64,000 nt of DNA from Oscillospiraceae bacterium. GTDB taxonomy: Bacteria > Bacillota > Clostridia > Monoglobales > Monoglobaceae. Location of the stretch: positions 33,003-97,002 of the forward strand of contig SVJR01000002.1 in the NCBI GenBank assembly GCA_015068845.1, given 5' to 3'. The translations under genes were made by a program, and so were the position numbers. The notes below the pieces were generated by a model that was not told where the DNA came from, ran no database searches, and saw only the letters and a list, made by a program, of their open reading frames with translations. Positions 27,396 to 38,120 of the stretch are shown here, in pieces. Position 1 is the first letter of the stretch; every line of letters begins with the position of its first letter.

Positions 27396-28793
27396 CTAAC
27401 GTCTTATCGGCGTTCCGTCATCACTATATTCCCAAATATGTTCATGTGGCCACTCTGGATGTGTTAAGGGATTTCCGTGATTAGTAAAATCTACATCACG
27501 GTAAGCCCGCCCTTGCGCATCATACCATCGCCGAGTCACAATGTATCCGTTTTCATCCACAATGTCTATGCTAGAATTGGGAGAACCTTTGTATCCGGGG
27601 TTTTTGGTTACAACAGAATGGTTTTCAAATTGTGCAATATTTAGTTTTTTCCCTAAACTATTGATTGTTTGAGATGTGTAATATTTGTTTGCATCATTTG
27701 CTACTGATGCAGCATTATTGTGTTGAGATATATTTTTTGTTAGTGATGTTGCCTCATCCCCGTGCTTTACGGCGGATTTAACAAGGTCGCCGGCTTCATC
27801 TACATATTTTACTCCGCCGACAACGGGCAGTAGTGCCACAATATCCAATATGGTCTGCAATGCATGCTGCGGAGTCAGCTTGAAATTAGTTATATCATAA
27901 ACTAAGTCGCGGATGTCTGCAGGTAAATCAAGCCCCAAAAGTCCTATGGCTATCTGCCCCAAAGTACCAAGCGCATTGGTATCGGCGGCATAGTTGCCAA
28001 GCAAAATCTGATTTAAGGATGTTTGCAGATAGTCTAAAATTGAGGATTTCTCATTGTCTTCAGTTTTACTTTTTACTGTAAATATCTCGACTTCGTTTTC
28101 GTCCAAAACCTCTGCCGTGCAGTCGCAATTAGGGTGAATAGGCGCAAGATTAACTCCAACCTCTGCATCAGCTATGGAAAAAACTTTTCCGTCCAATTCT
28201 GTGCAGGCTTTGCAGTTGTCACCGTTTGTTTTAAACCGATAATGGGTATGTCCATTGTCTTGATAGTTCCATAGTAGCATATATTGCTTCATCTGTCCAG
28301 CAGAATCCTCTAAAAGGGATTTGACCGCATCGGTTCTTTTTGATATAACACTTTGCATATGCCTTATCACAGATTTTGCAGCCTTGCCCTGCGTTATTTG
28401 CAGGTCTAATTCCCGCATAATTGCATTTAATGTGGTTTCCTTCGATCTTTCAAGATTTTCCTTAAATTGTCTTTTAAAGACATTGGCTCTTTCACCGTAA
28501 TGCGACAGCGTTATAAGCGTTTCGCAATTAAGGTTAAACTGACTATAAAAGATATCTATATGACTTTTGATATTTGCCATCAAAAAATCATGCGGAAAAA
28601 TCAGCTTATCCTTTGCAATGCTTTGCGTTTCGCTGTCAAGAAATTTCCGGGTGGAAAGCAATATGTTGCTTTTCATTCTCGTGATTACACGGCTTTCATT
28701 GTCACTTCCAAAAATGCTATATGTATATGCAATTTCATTTGCAATAGACCGTGACAGCGTTTCTGTTGTGCTTTTAAACACGCTTTCGTTCAT
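27396..28793 (-). CDS. MuF/SPP1-gp7-like polymorphic toxin
   Basis: NGDNCKACTELDGKVFSIADAEVGVNLAPIHPNCDCTAEV (phage head-morphogenesis-like), pre-toxin region, C-terminal SSIDIVDENGYIVTRRWYDAQGRAYRDVDFTNHGNPLTHPEWPHEHIWEY toxin-like domain. Confidence 0.78.
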   Translation of the reverse strand: MNESVFKSTTETLSRSIANEIAYTYSIFGSDNESRVITRMKSNILLSTRKFLDSETQSIAKDKLIFPHDFLMANIKSHIDIFYSQFNLNCETLITLSHYGERANVFKRQFKENLERSKETTLNAIMRELDLQITQGKAAKSVIRHMQSVISKRTDAVKSLLEDSAGQMKQYMLLWNYQDNGHTHYRFKTNGDNCKACTELDGKVFSIADAEVGVNLAPIHPNCDCTAEVLDENEVEIFTVKSKTEDNEKSSILDYLQTSLNQILLGNYAADTNALGTLGQIAIGLLGLDLPADIRDLVYDITNFKLTPQHALQTILDIVALLPVVGGVKYVDEAGDLVKSAVKHGDEATSLTKNISQHNNAASVANDANKYYTSQTINSLGKKLNIAQFENHSVVTKNPGYKGSPNSSIDIVDENGYIVTRRWYDAQGRAYRDVDFTNHGNPLTHPEWPHEHIWEYSDDGTPIRR

Positions 28794-29133
28794 TGAATCA
28801 TCCTTTCGCTTTATTTGGTATATTTACATTATATACCGGACAAAACGAACAAAACGGACAAGTTTTGGTGTGGTGCACAAAGTTGTGTGGCAGTATAAAT
28901 TAATGCTCTACATCAATTTCTCACAAAAAACAAAAAGCAAGCACTTAAAATTTTAGTCGAAAAAATCCCTTGCAAGCCTTGACTTGCAGGGGATTTTGTT
29001 GTAATATGGTAGTGTATATACATAATGGGTAAATTTGCAATGATTTTACCTTTACACAGATTATAATCCGGCTTTTTTAGCAAAGATGCTTTGTGGATAG
29101 GACGGTAACCTTTTGGGAAAGGATTGATACTTA

Positions 29134-30345
29134 ATGAAAATTGCAATTATGGGCTTTGGCGTTGTCGGCTCGGGTGTAGGCGAGGTCGTTGTCAAAAATC
29201 AGGAGACCCTTATCAACCGCTGCGGCGAGCCGGTAGAGGTTGCACACATCCTCGATTTGCGTGACTTTCCGGATAGCGAGTTCAAATGCTTCACCAAGGA
29301 TTTCAACGACATTTTAAATGACCCCGAGGTGGGCGTTGTTGTTGAAACCATGGGCGGTGTAAATCCTGCTTATGACTTCACCAAAAAGCTTCTCCTTGCA
29401 GGCAAGCATGTTGTAACCTCCAATAAGGAGCTTGTTGCAACACACGGAACCGAGCTTTTGGATATTGCAAGAGAGCGTAACATAAACTACCTGTTTGAGG
29501 CAAGCGTGGGCGGCGGCATCCCGATTATCCGTCCTATGTATTCCTGCCTGACAGCAGGCGAGGCTACCGACATATTCGGTATCTTAAACGGCACAACCAA
29601 CTATATTCTGACCCAGATGTTCCAGTGCGGCGAGAGCTTCGAAAGCGCACTCAAGGCGGCTCAGCGGAAGGGTTATGCCGAGGCGGACCCCACAGCCGAT
29701 GTTGAGGGTTTTGACACCTGCCGTAAAATTGCAATCCTTGCTGCACTTGCCTTTGGCAAGGCACTTGACTATACAAAAATTTCAACCGAGGGCATAACAA
29801 AGATTACAGCCGACGATGTTGCCTTTGCAGAAAAGCTTGGCTATGCAATCAAGCTTATCGGACATTGCACAAAGGACGGCGATGCGGTTTATGCCGCTGT
29901 ATTCCCTGCGCTTGTCCCCAAAAACAGCCCTCTTGCAGGCATTAACGATGTGTTCAACGGAATTATTGTCCGCGGCGAGGATCTGGGCGAGGTTATGTTC
30001 TACGGCAGAGGCGCAGGCAAGCTGCCCACCGCCAATGCGGTTGTTGCCGATGTTGTGGACGCAATCAAGCACAAACGGGTTAATGTTATCATAAAATGGG
30101 ATAAGTACGATGAAAAGCACCAGTCATCGGGTGAGAATGTTCCCTATGCATACTACCTCAGAATTTCGGGCAAGGCTCCGGCAAATATTCCGGGCGGCAA
30201 GGTTGTTGCTTTTTCAGAGAACAAGCAGACGGAATTTGCTGTGCTTACCGAGTCTCTCACAAAGTCCGGTCTTGATGCACTTGTTTGTGAGGTAAAGGCT
30301 TCAGAGTGTGAGGTTCTCAGCTGTATGCGCCTTATTGGTGAATAA
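29134..30345 (+). CDS. hom: Homoserine dehydrogenase
   Basis: IMGFGVVGSGVGEVV, GGGIPIIRPM, GTTNYILTQM, AEADPTADVEGFD. Confidence 0.96.
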   Translation: MKIAIMGFGVVGSGVGEVVVKNQETLINRCGEPVEVAHILDLRDFPDSEFKCFTKDFNDILNDPEVGVVVETMGGVNPAYDFTKKLLLAGKHVVTSNKELVATHGTELLDIARERNINYLFEASVGGGIPIIRPMYSCLTAGEATDIFGILNGTTNYILTQMFQCGESFESALKAAQRKGYAEADPTADVEGFDTCRKIAILAALAFGKALDYTKISTEGITKITADDVAFAEKLGYAIKLIGHCTKDGDAVYAAVFPALVPKNSPLAGINDVFNGIIVRGEDLGEVMFYGRGAGKLPTANAVVADVVDAIKHKRVNVIIKWDKYDEKHQSSGENVPYAYYLRISGKAPANIPGGKVVAFSENKQTEFAVLTESLTKSGLDALVCEVKASECEVLSCMRLIGE

Positions 30346-30425
30346 TTAATGTAAAAATACGGTAGTTATTCCCGACATAAGAGGATAAACTACCGCACAA
30401 ATATATAAAATCGGAGGTTTTGACT

Positions 30426-31631
30426 TTGGCAATTATAGTTCAAAAATTCGGCGGCAGCTCAGTTGCAGACGCTGCCAAGGTAAACAATGTGGCAAACAGA
30501 GTTACCGAAACATACCGCGAAGGCAATTCGGTTGTTGTGGTTGTTTCGGCTCAGGGCGACACAACAGATGACCTGATTGAAAAGGCTCACGAGATAAACG
30601 AGAGCCCCTCAAAGCGTGAAATGGATATGCTCCTTGCATCAGGCGAGCAGATTTCAATTGCTCTTCTGGCAATGGCAATCGAAAAAATAGGTGCTCCCGT
30701 AATTTCGCTTACCGGCTGGCAGGCAGGCTTTGCGACCGACTCTAACTCTGGCAACGCACGAATCAAAAAGGTTGATACCGAGCGTATCAAGTCCGAGCTG
30801 GACAAAAAGAAGATAGTTATCGTTGCAGGCTTCCAGGGTCTTGATAAGTACGACGACATCACAACTCTCGGCCGTGGCGGCAGTGATACTTCAGCTGTTG
30901 CAATTGCGGCGGCAATCCATGCAGACAAGTGCGAAATCTACACCGATGTTGACGGTGTTTATACAGCAGACCCCCGTATCGTACCCACAGCTAAAAAGCT
31001 GGACGCTATCACATACGACGAGATGCTGGACCTTGCAAGTCTTGGCGCAAATGTTCTTCACAACCGCTCGGTTGAGATGGCAAAGAAGTACGGTGTTAAG
31101 CTGGAGGTTAAATCAAGTTTTCAAAAAATAGACGGAACAATTGTTAAGGAGGCGGTTTCTGTGGAAAAAATGTTAATCAGAGGTGTGGCACGCGATAACG
31201 ATGTTGCCCGTATTGCAATTATTGGTCTTGAGGATAAGCCCGGCATTGCGTTCAAGGTATTCTCACTGCTCGCAAAGAAGGGTATCAATGTTGATGTTAT
31301 CCTCCAGTCAATCGGAAGATGTGATAAGAAGGATATTTCCTTTACCGTTACAAAGAACCATATGGAAGAGGCAATCAAGCTTTTAGAGGCTGAAAAGGAA
31401 ACTCTTTGCTACGAGGAAATCACACACCGTGAAGACATCAGCAAGGTTTCAATAGTTGGTGCAGGTATGGTTAACAACCCCGGCGTTGCAGCAAAGATGT
31501 TTGAAGCACTCTATGATGCAGGCATCAACATCCATATGATTTCAACATCAGAAACCAAGATTTCTGTTCTTATTAATGTTAAGAACGCCGAAAAAGCTGT
31601 TCAGGCAATTCACGATAAGTTCTTAATCTAG
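30426..31631 (+). CDS. lysC: Aspartate kinase
   Basis: VQKFGGSSVADAAKV, GRGGSDTSAVAIAA, tandem ACT domains; TTG start after ATCGGAGG. Confidence 0.96.
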   Translation: MAIIVQKFGGSSVADAAKVNNVANRVTETYREGNSVVVVVSAQGDTTDDLIEKAHEINESPSKREMDMLLASGEQISIALLAMAIEKIGAPVISLTGWQAGFATDSNSGNARIKKVDTERIKSELDKKKIVIVAGFQGLDKYDDITTLGRGGSDTSAVAIAAAIHADKCEIYTDVDGVYTADPRIVPTAKKLDAITYDEMLDLASLGANVLHNRSVEMAKKYGVKLEVKSSFQKIDGTIVKEAVSVEKMLIRGVARDNDVARIAIIGLEDKPGIAFKVFSLLAKKGINVDVILQSIGRCDKKDISFTVTKNHMEEAIKLLEAEKETLCYEEITHREDISKVSIVGAGMVNNPGVAAKMFEALYDAGINIHMISTSETKISVLINVKNAEKAVQAIHDKFLI

Positions 31632-31649
31632 TAGCCTGACAGTAGTTAT

Positions 31650-31725
31650 CATTTTGATCATTGCCTCTCCCTGTGGGAGAGGTGGCATCTTTAGATGTCG
31701 GAGAGGGACGAAGAATCTCTTGGTT
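31650..31725. repeat. Dispersed intergenic palindrome
   Basis: GCCTCTCCCTGTGGGAGAGGTGGCATCTTTAGATGTCGGAGAGGGACGAAGAATC. Confidence 0.55.
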
Positions 31726-31829
31726 CTTCGTTTGTCTTCGATAAATGTTCGTTAAATATATATCAAAGTAAATTATTTCTGCCAAAGGGCGGAGTTCACA
31801 AAAATTAAACACAAGGAGGAATACCCCAA

Positions 31830-32120
31830 ATGACAAGTTTATCAAACGGCTTTGTTTGTGTAATGGGAATAGGTACGGTTTTTGTCGGACTTATCTGCAT
31901 AGTATTTATCTGTATGCTTATGAGTGTTGCAGTAAGAGCCTTTTCAAAAAAAGCTCCCAAACAGGCTGAGTCTGCACCGGTTACATCGGCTACACCGCAG
32001 GCAGTTACACTTCCGCCGGCTGAAAAGCAGGCAATCGTTGCCGGAGTTTGTGCAGTAATTGCTGAAGAGCTCGGCACAGATGTAAGCAATATAAAAGTCC
32101 TTTCGTTCAAAAAGGCATAA
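31830..32120 (+). CDS. OadG-like small membrane subunit of oxaloacetate/biotin-dependent decarboxylase
   Basis: One TM plus Pro/Ala linker, VAGVCAVIAEELGTDVSNIKVLSFKKA; adjacent to BCCP, OadB and OadA homologues. Confidence 0.82.
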   Translation: MTSLSNGFVCVMGIGTVFVGLICIVFICMLMSVAVRAFSKKAPKQAESAPVTSATPQAVTLPPAEKQAIVAGVCAVIAEELGTDVSNIKVLSFKKA

Positions 32121-32157
32121 ACACAAAACTAGAGATTATTTTTGGAGGTAAAACAAA

Positions 32158-32520
32158 ATGAAAAAGTATAAAGTAAATGTAAACGGAACAGCATACGAAA
32201 TAGAAATTGAGCTTATGAGTGAAACAGAAGCAGCAGCTACACCTGCACCGGCAGCAGCTCCTGCGGCAGCACCGGCAGCAGCTCCTGCACCGGCAGCAAC
32301 AGGCGAGGGCGAGGCAGTTGCAAGCCCTATGCCCGGTACAATCCTTTCTGTAAATGTTAAGGCAGGCGACGCTGTAAAAGCAGGTCAGGTACTTATGATT
32401 CTCGAAGCTATGAAGATGGAAAACGAAATTATGGCACCTGCAGACGGTACAGTTACAGCAGTTTCTGTAAACGCAGGTCAGTCTGTTGAAGCAGGCACAC
32501 CCCTTTGCACAATTAAGTAA
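32158..32520 (+). CDS. Biotin carboxyl carrier protein
   Basis: Ala/Pro-rich linker and VLMILEAMKMENEIMAP biotinylation motif. Confidence 0.95.
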   Translation: MKKYKVNVNGTAYEIEIELMSETEAAATPAPAAAPAAAPAAAPAPAATGEGEAVASPMPGTILSVNVKAGDAVKAGQVLMILEAMKMENEIMAPADGTVTAVSVNAGQSVEAGTPLCTIK

Positions 32521-32547
32521 AAAAAGAAAGGCAGTTGACCAAAAACT

Positions 32548-34164
32548 ATGAAAAAAAGAAATTTTGCGGCCTTTCTTGCGGTACTTATGCTTGTGTGCTC
32601 AATGGCAACCTGTTTTGCCGAGGGTCAGGACGCACCTCTTGCCGTAAAGAATCCGGCTTATGACCAAGAAACAAAAACCATCAGCTTTGTTGTTGCAAAC
32701 AACAGCAGCGAGAATCTGATTTTTGCCATTTCAGGTTTTGATTACGATGAAAATGCAATTGCGATAGGTGAGGCAAAAAAGAACCTTCCAACCTCAACCA
32801 TCGCTCCGGGCGGAGAGGTAAAGCACACGCTCCCCTTTGAAATTAAAAACTATGACGAAAAAAATCTGCCTGAGTTTGGAATCAGCATCCAGTATATGAC
32901 TTCAACCACCACAACTGTTGACCTCACAACAGCAGATGAGGTTAAGACAGTTGTAATCGATAATATCTTTGCAAATGATGTAACACCTACGGGTGCAATT
33001 GTAAACTTCCTTAAGCAGACAGGCTTTATGGCAATTGTTGCTAACTGGAAGATTCTCGTTATGCTCCTTATCTCGTTTGTACTTATGTACCTTGCGATTG
33101 TAAAGAAGTTCGAGCCGCTGCTCCTTCTCCCCATCGCATTCGGTATGCTTCTTACCAACCTCCCCGGCGCTGAAATGTTCCACGAAGAGCTTTTCGCTGA
33201 CGGACATGTTCACTGGGAGCTGTTCGGAGCAACAAACTCAATCACACCCGGTCTTATTGACTATCTCTACCTTGGCGTAAAGTTGGGTATTTACCCCTGC
33301 CTTATCTTTATGGGCGTTGGTGCAATGACCGACTTTGGTCCGCTGATTGCAAACCCCAAGAGCCTTCTTTTGGGTGCTGCAGCACAGCTTGGTATCTTCC
33401 TTACATATGTGGGCGTAAGCTACTTTGGCTTCTCTCCTGCCGAGGCGGCATCAACCGGTATTATCGGCGGTGCTGACGGTCCCACAGCAATCTTTGTTAC
33501 AACAAGACTTGCTCCGCATCTCTTAGGCCCGATTGCGGTTGCGGCATACTCATATATGGCGCTTGTTCCTGTAATCCAGCCGCCCATTATGAAGCTCCTC
33601 ACAACCAAAAAGGAACGCCAGATTGTTATGAAGCCCCTCCGTGAGGTTTCCAAGACAGAGAAGATTGTATTCCCCATAGTTGTTACAGTATTTGTTACTC
33701 TTCTCGTTCCCTCGGCAGGTCCGCTGGTTGGCGCATTGATGCTTGGTAACCTTGCAAAGGAATGCGGTGTTGTTGACAGAATTTCAAAGACAATGCAGAA
33801 CGAGCTTATGAATATTGTTACCATCTTCCTGGGTATTTCGGTTGGTGCGACAGCAACAGCTGAAACATTCCTTGACTTCAAGACCCTGACAATTATTGCA
33901 ATGGGTGTTGTAGCATTCGGCTTTGGTACAGCCGGCGGCGTTCTCCTTGCTAAGTTTATGAACCTGTTCCTCAAGAACAAGATTAACCCCCTCATCGGCT
34001 CTGCAGGCGTTTCTGCCGTTCCTATGGCGGCTCGTGTTTCTCAGGTTGTTGGACAGAAGGAGAATCCCCAGAACTTCCTGCTTATGCACGCTATGGGCCC
34101 CAATGTTGCAGGCGTAATCGGCTCTGCAATTGCGGCAGGTACACTTATCGCATTGTTTGGATAA
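32548..34164 (+). CDS. Sodium-pumping decarboxylase beta subunit (OadB-like) with N-terminal extracytoplasmic domain
   Basis: Signal-like N-terminus and about 140 aa beta-rich region, then [20 protein letters not shown]…[43 protein letters not shown]. Confidence 0.92.
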   Translation: MKKRNFAAFLAVLMLVCSMATCFAEGQDAPLAVKNPAYDQETKTISFVVANNSSENLIFAISGFDYDENAIAIGEAKKNLPTSTIAPGGEVKHTLPFEIKNYDEKNLPEFGISIQYMTSTTTTVDLTTADEVKTVVIDNIFANDVTPTGAIVNFLKQTGFMAIVANWKILVMLLISFVLMYLAIVKKFEPLLLLPIAFGMLLTNLPGAEMFHEELFADGHVHWELFGATNSITPGLIDYLYLGVKLGIYPCLIFMGVGAMTDFGPLIANPKSLLLGAAAQLGIFLTYVGVSYFGFSPAEAASTGIIGGADGPTAIFVTTRLAPHLLGPIAVAAYSYMALVPVIQPPIMKLLTTKKERQIVMKPLREVSKTEKIVFPIVVTVFVTLLVPSAGPLVGALMLGNLAKECGVVDRISKTMQNELMNIVTIFLGISVGATATAETFLDFKTLTIIAMGVVAFGFGTAGGVLLAKFMNLFLKNKINPLIGSAGVSAVPMAARVSQVVGQKENPQNFLLMHAMGPNVAGVIGSAIAAGTLIALFG

Positions 34165-34179
34165 TTTGCCTTCCCCGTT

Positions 34180-34228
34180 CTGCCTCCCTCAATGAGGGAG
34201 GGGGACCACCGCAAATGGTGGAGGGAGT
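34180..34228. repeat. Dispersed intergenic palindrome related to the core of 7925-8035
   Basis: CTGCCTCCCTCAATGAGGGAGGGGGACCACCGCAAATGGTGGAGGGAG. Confidence 0.6.
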
Positions 34229-34270
34229 ATGGCTTGACAAGATACAAAAAACAGAAAGGAGATATGTATT

Positions 34271-35668
34271 ATGGCAAAATTACAAATTACAGATACAATC
34301 CTTCGTGATGCTCATCAGTCTCAGGCTGCAACCAGAATGAAGACCGAGGATATGATTCCTGCCCTTGAAATTCTCGACAAGGTAGGCTACTGGTCCTTGG
34401 AATGCTGGGGCGGCGCAACCTTTGACTCCTGTATGAGATTTTTGAACGAAGACCCCTGGGAAAGACTTCGCACACTCAAGAAGCACCTTCCCAACACAAA
34501 GCTCCAGATGCTCTTCCGCGGACAGAACATCTTAGGCTACAAGCACTATGCAGACGATGTTGTTCAGAACTTCTGCAAAAAATCAATTGAAAACGGTATT
34601 GATGTTGTCAGAGTATTTGACGCACTCAATGACCCCAGAAACTTAGAGGCAGCAATCAAGTTTGTCAAGGAATACGGCGGCATCTGCGAAACCGCAATCA
34701 GCTACACAACAAGCCCTGTTCACAACGAGGACTACTTCGTGAAGCTCGCTCTCGAACTCGAAAAGATGGGTGCAGATGTAATCTGTATCAAGGATATGGC
34801 AAATCTTCTGCTTCCCTACGACGCATACAGCCTTGTTAAAAAGCTGAAGGAAAATGTTTCAGTTCCCATTCACCTGCATACACACAACACAGCAGGTACA
34901 GGCGATATGACCAACCTGATGGCAGCTCAGGCAGGGGTTGATATTGTTGACTGTGCTCTGTCACCTATGGCAAACGGCACATCAAACCCCTCAACCGAGG
35001 CTATGGTTGCAACTCTTAAGGGTACAGACAGAGATACAGGTCTTGACCTTGTTACACTTTCAAAGGCTGCTGAACATTTCCGTGGCATTGCCAATAAGAT
35101 GAAGGCAGAGGGTACACTCGACCCCAAGGTTTTAAATGTTGACCCCAACGCACTTCTCTATCAGGTTCCGGGCGGTATGCTTTCAAACCTGATTTCACAG
35201 CTCAAGCAGCAGAACGCAGAGGACAAGTACTACGAGGTGCTTGCTGAAGTTCCCAGAGTTCGTGAAGACTTCGGTTATCCGCCGCTCGTAACACCTACCA
35301 GCCAGATTGTAGGAACTCAGGCGGTTCTCAATGTCCTGATGGGCAGATACAAGATGATTTCTAAGGAATCAAAGGGTCTCCTCCGCGGCGAATACGGCAG
35401 ACTTCCCGGTAAGGTGAACGAGGATGTAAGAAAGCTCGCAATCGGTGATGCAGAGGTTATTACCGTAAGACCTGCTGACCTTATCGAGCCGGAGCTTGAA
35501 AAGTACCGTGAGGAAACAAAGGGTATTGCAAAATCAGAAGAAGATGTACTCAGCTATGCACTCTTCCCGCAGGTTGCAAAGAAGTTCTTTGAGTTCCGTG
35601 ATGCTGCTCCTGTTGCTGCACCTCAAGAGGACGGAGTAAGGACAATCAATGTAGTTGACTTATCCTAA
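34271..35668 (+). CDS. oadA: Oxaloacetate decarboxylase alpha subunit (carboxyltransferase)
   Basis: TDTILRDAHQSQAATRMKTEDM, GGATFDSCMRFL, RGQNILGYKHY, HLHTHNTAGTG; lacks biotinyl domain. Confidence 0.95.
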   Translation: MAKLQITDTILRDAHQSQAATRMKTEDMIPALEILDKVGYWSLECWGGATFDSCMRFLNEDPWERLRTLKKHLPNTKLQMLFRGQNILGYKHYADDVVQNFCKKSIENGIDVVRVFDALNDPRNLEAAIKFVKEYGGICETAISYTTSPVHNEDYFVKLALELEKMGADVICIKDMANLLLPYDAYSLVKKLKENVSVPIHLHTHNTAGTGDMTNLMAAQAGVDIVDCALSPMANGTSNPSTEAMVATLKGTDRDTGLDLVTLSKAAEHFRGIANKMKAEGTLDPKVLNVDPNALLYQVPGGMLSNLISQLKQQNAEDKYYEVLAEVPRVREDFGYPPLVTPTSQIVGTQAVLNVLMGRYKMISKESKGLLRGEYGRLPGKVNEDVRKLAIGDAEVITVRPADLIEPELEKYREETKGIAKSEEDVLSYALFPQVAKKFFEFRDAAPVAAPQEDGVRTINVVDLS

Positions 35669-35703
35669 TACGGGTCTGTAAAAATAGTCCAGAGCACAAA
35701 AGT

Positions 35704-35749
35704 CAAAAAAAGCTGTGACAAAGTTTTAAAATTTTGTCACAGCTTTTTT
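35704..35749 (+). terminator. Rho-independent terminator
   Basis: AAAAAAAGCTGTGACAAA…TTTGTCACAGCTTTTTT. Confidence 0.8.
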
Positions 35750-35923
35750 GTTGCAAAAATAGAAAAACTATAATATAATGATTTTAAGCCGAGAATGACG
35801 GTAAGGAAAATAAGTTTTCGGGAATTATATATAATGCTGGGGTGAAAAATTTGTTATAAAGTGAGAATTTAATGCGGGAAAGCGTTCTTAATATATTTTT
35901 TGAATAAAAAAGGAGGAGCTGTT

Positions 35924-37540
35924 ATGAAGTTGACATTTATCGGTGCTGTTCACGAGGTAACAGGGTCGTGCACATTGCTTGAAGCCTGCGGAAAAAATAT
36001 TCTTATTGATTGCGGTATGGAGCAGGGGGCGGATACATACGAGAACTGTGAGCTGCCTGTTTCTCCGGGGAATATTGACGCAATATGCCTGACTCACGCA
36101 CACATAGACCATTCGGGTATGATACCGGCTATGGTTGCCAAAGGCTTTTCCGGCACGGTTTATTGTACCGAGGCGACCCACAGACTTTGTAATATAATGC
36201 TGCAGGACTCAGCCCATATTCAGGAGCAGGAAGCAGAATGGCAGAACCGAAAAGCTGAGCGCAGCGGTGATGCTTTGTATACCCCTGTTTATACATTGGC
36301 CGATGCTTTGGAGGCGCTAAAGCACTTTCAGGGCTTTGGCTATGGCGAATCGGTCGAGATTTTTGAGGGGATAACCATCAGCTTTCAGGATGCGGGACAC
36401 CTGCTTGGCTCGGCAAGCATATATATGACAGTAACCGAGGGCGGTGAAAGCCGAACGGTGTTGTTCTCGGGTGACCTTGGCAACATCGACAGACCGCTGC
36501 TCCGTAACCCTGAAAAGCCGAAGTCGGCAGATTATGTTGTTGTTGAGTCTACCTATGGCGACAGGGTTCACGGCGAGCGTCCCGATTACATTGCCCAGCT
36601 TACAAACATAGCCCAGCAGACCTTCGACAGAGGCGGGAATCTGGTTATTCCGTCCTTTGCAATCGGCAGAACTCAGGAGCTTTTGTATCTGTTCAGGGAT
36701 ATAAAGGAGCGGCAGCTTATAAAAAACCACGGTAATTTTATTGTGTATGTGGATTCACCGCTGGCGGTGGAGGCTACCAAAATTTATCAGGATAACTTGA
36801 CTGAGTATTACGATAAGGAATCGCTGAGTTTGCTTGAAAAAGGGATAAACCCCATAACCTTTCCGGGTCTCAGGCTCAGCATTACCGCAGATGACTCCAA
36901 AGCGATTAATTTTGACATCTGCCCCAAGGTGATTATATCAGCTTCAGGTATGTGCGAGGCGGGGCGGATACGCCATCACCTTAAGCATAATCTGTGGAAG
37001 GAGAGCAACACGGTGCTCTTTGTGGGCTATCAGGCAGAAGGAACTCTGGGCAGAAAGGTTATAAACGGAGCAAAATCCGTCAACCTGTTTGGTGAAGAAA
37101 TTCAGGTAAATGCAAGGATTGAGCAGCTTGCCGGAATAAGCGGACACGCTGACAGAGATATGCTTCTTGACTGGCTTGGCGCACTTGAAAACGCACCGAG
37201 GAAAGTGTTTGTAAACCACGGTGAGGACATTGTGTGCGACAATTTCAGCCAGCTTATCCGTGACAGGCTCGGGTATGACTCAATTGCTCCGTACAGCGGC
37301 GACGAGTACGACCTTTTAAGCGGCGAATGTACGGCAAAGGGCAGAATTGTCAAGCTGTCCAAGGTGTCCGAGGGCAGACGCCGTGCAAATATTGCCTTTG
37401 AACGGTTGCTTGCGGCGTATCAGCGACTTAAAACTGTTGTTGAGCTCAGCCGTGGCCTTACCAACAAGGAACTGGCAAAATTTGCGGACCAGATTAACGA
37501 TTTATGTGATAAATATACCCGGAAAAATGACCGGAGATAG
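35924..37540 (+). CDS. MBL-fold beta-CASP RNA-processing exonuclease-like protein
   Basis: LTHAHIDHSGMIP, DAGHLLGSAS, SGDLGN, ISASGMCEAGRIRHHL, SGHADRD. Confidence 0.93.
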   Translation: MKLTFIGAVHEVTGSCTLLEACGKNILIDCGMEQGADTYENCELPVSPGNIDAICLTHAHIDHSGMIPAMVAKGFSGTVYCTEATHRLCNIMLQDSAHIQEQEAEWQNRKAERSGDALYTPVYTLADALEALKHFQGFGYGESVEIFEGITISFQDAGHLLGSASIYMTVTEGGESRTVLFSGDLGNIDRPLLRNPEKPKSADYVVVESTYGDRVHGERPDYIAQLTNIAQQTFDRGGNLVIPSFAIGRTQELLYLFRDIKERQLIKNHGNFIVYVDSPLAVEATKIYQDNLTEYYDKESLSLLEKGINPITFPGLRLSITADDSKAINFDICPKVIISASGMCEAGRIRHHLKHNLWKESNTVLFVGYQAEGTLGRKVINGAKSVNLFGEEIQVNARIEQLAGISGHADRDMLLDWLGALENAPRKVFVNHGEDIVCDNFSQLIRDRLGYDSIAPYSGDEYDLLSGECTAKGRIVKLSKVSEGRRRANIAFERLLAAYQRLKTVVELSRGLTNKELAKFADQINDLCDKYTRKNDRR

Positions 37541-37558
37541 GAACGGGAGGATTTTTAT

Positions 37559-38116
37559 ATGTCAAAAAGATATTATGCTTGTGTATACGGCGGTGCATCT
37601 GACCGTATGGACGATTTCTATAAAACTCAGGTTGAAAATCTGGGCAGAGTTATTGCGGAAAACGGATTTTCCCTTGTTTACGGTGCAGGTGCAACCGGTA
37701 GTATGGGCGCAGTTGCCCGGGGCGTGAAAGACGCCGGCGGCTATGTAATGGGAATTTCGCCGTTCTTTATTAAAAATTTTGAGGAAATTTTTAACTGCGA
37801 CAACACGGTGATTGTTGACACAATGAGTGAAAGAAAGACGCTGATGGAGAAGCACGCCGATATTTATATTATAGCTCCCGGAGGAATCGGCACAATGGAC
37901 GAATTCTTTCAGGTTCTCACCCTCAAATACCTTAAACGAATTTCTGAGCCAATTGTTATTCTCAACATAAACGGCTTTTATGATTCGCTTGTTGCACTGA
38001 TTGACGATTTAATTTCAAAAAAAGTGGTAACGGAAGAAGTCCGCAGCTTTTTTGATGTTGTCGATTCGGTTGAAAGCCAGGTTTTGGTTGATTATTTTAA
38101 CAAAATTAAAGAGTAA
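37559..38116 (+). CDS. LOG family (TIGR00730) protein
   Basis: VYGAGATGSMGAVARGVKDAGG, PGGIGTMDEFFQVLT. Confidence 0.93.
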   Translation: MSKRYYACVYGGASDRMDDFYKTQVENLGRVIAENGFSLVYGAGATGSMGAVARGVKDAGGYVMGISPFFIKNFEEIFNCDNTVIVDTMSERKTLMEKHADIYIIAPGGIGTMDEFFQVLTLKYLKRISEPIVILNINGFYDSLVALIDDLISKKVVTEEVRSFFDVVDSVESQVLVDYFNKIKE

Positions 38117-38120
38117 GAAT

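Noticed and set aside
27396-28793. Complete prophage around the head-morphogenesis-like gene
   Set aside because: Flanking genes are dus and hom; no portal, terminase, capsid, tail or integrase genes.
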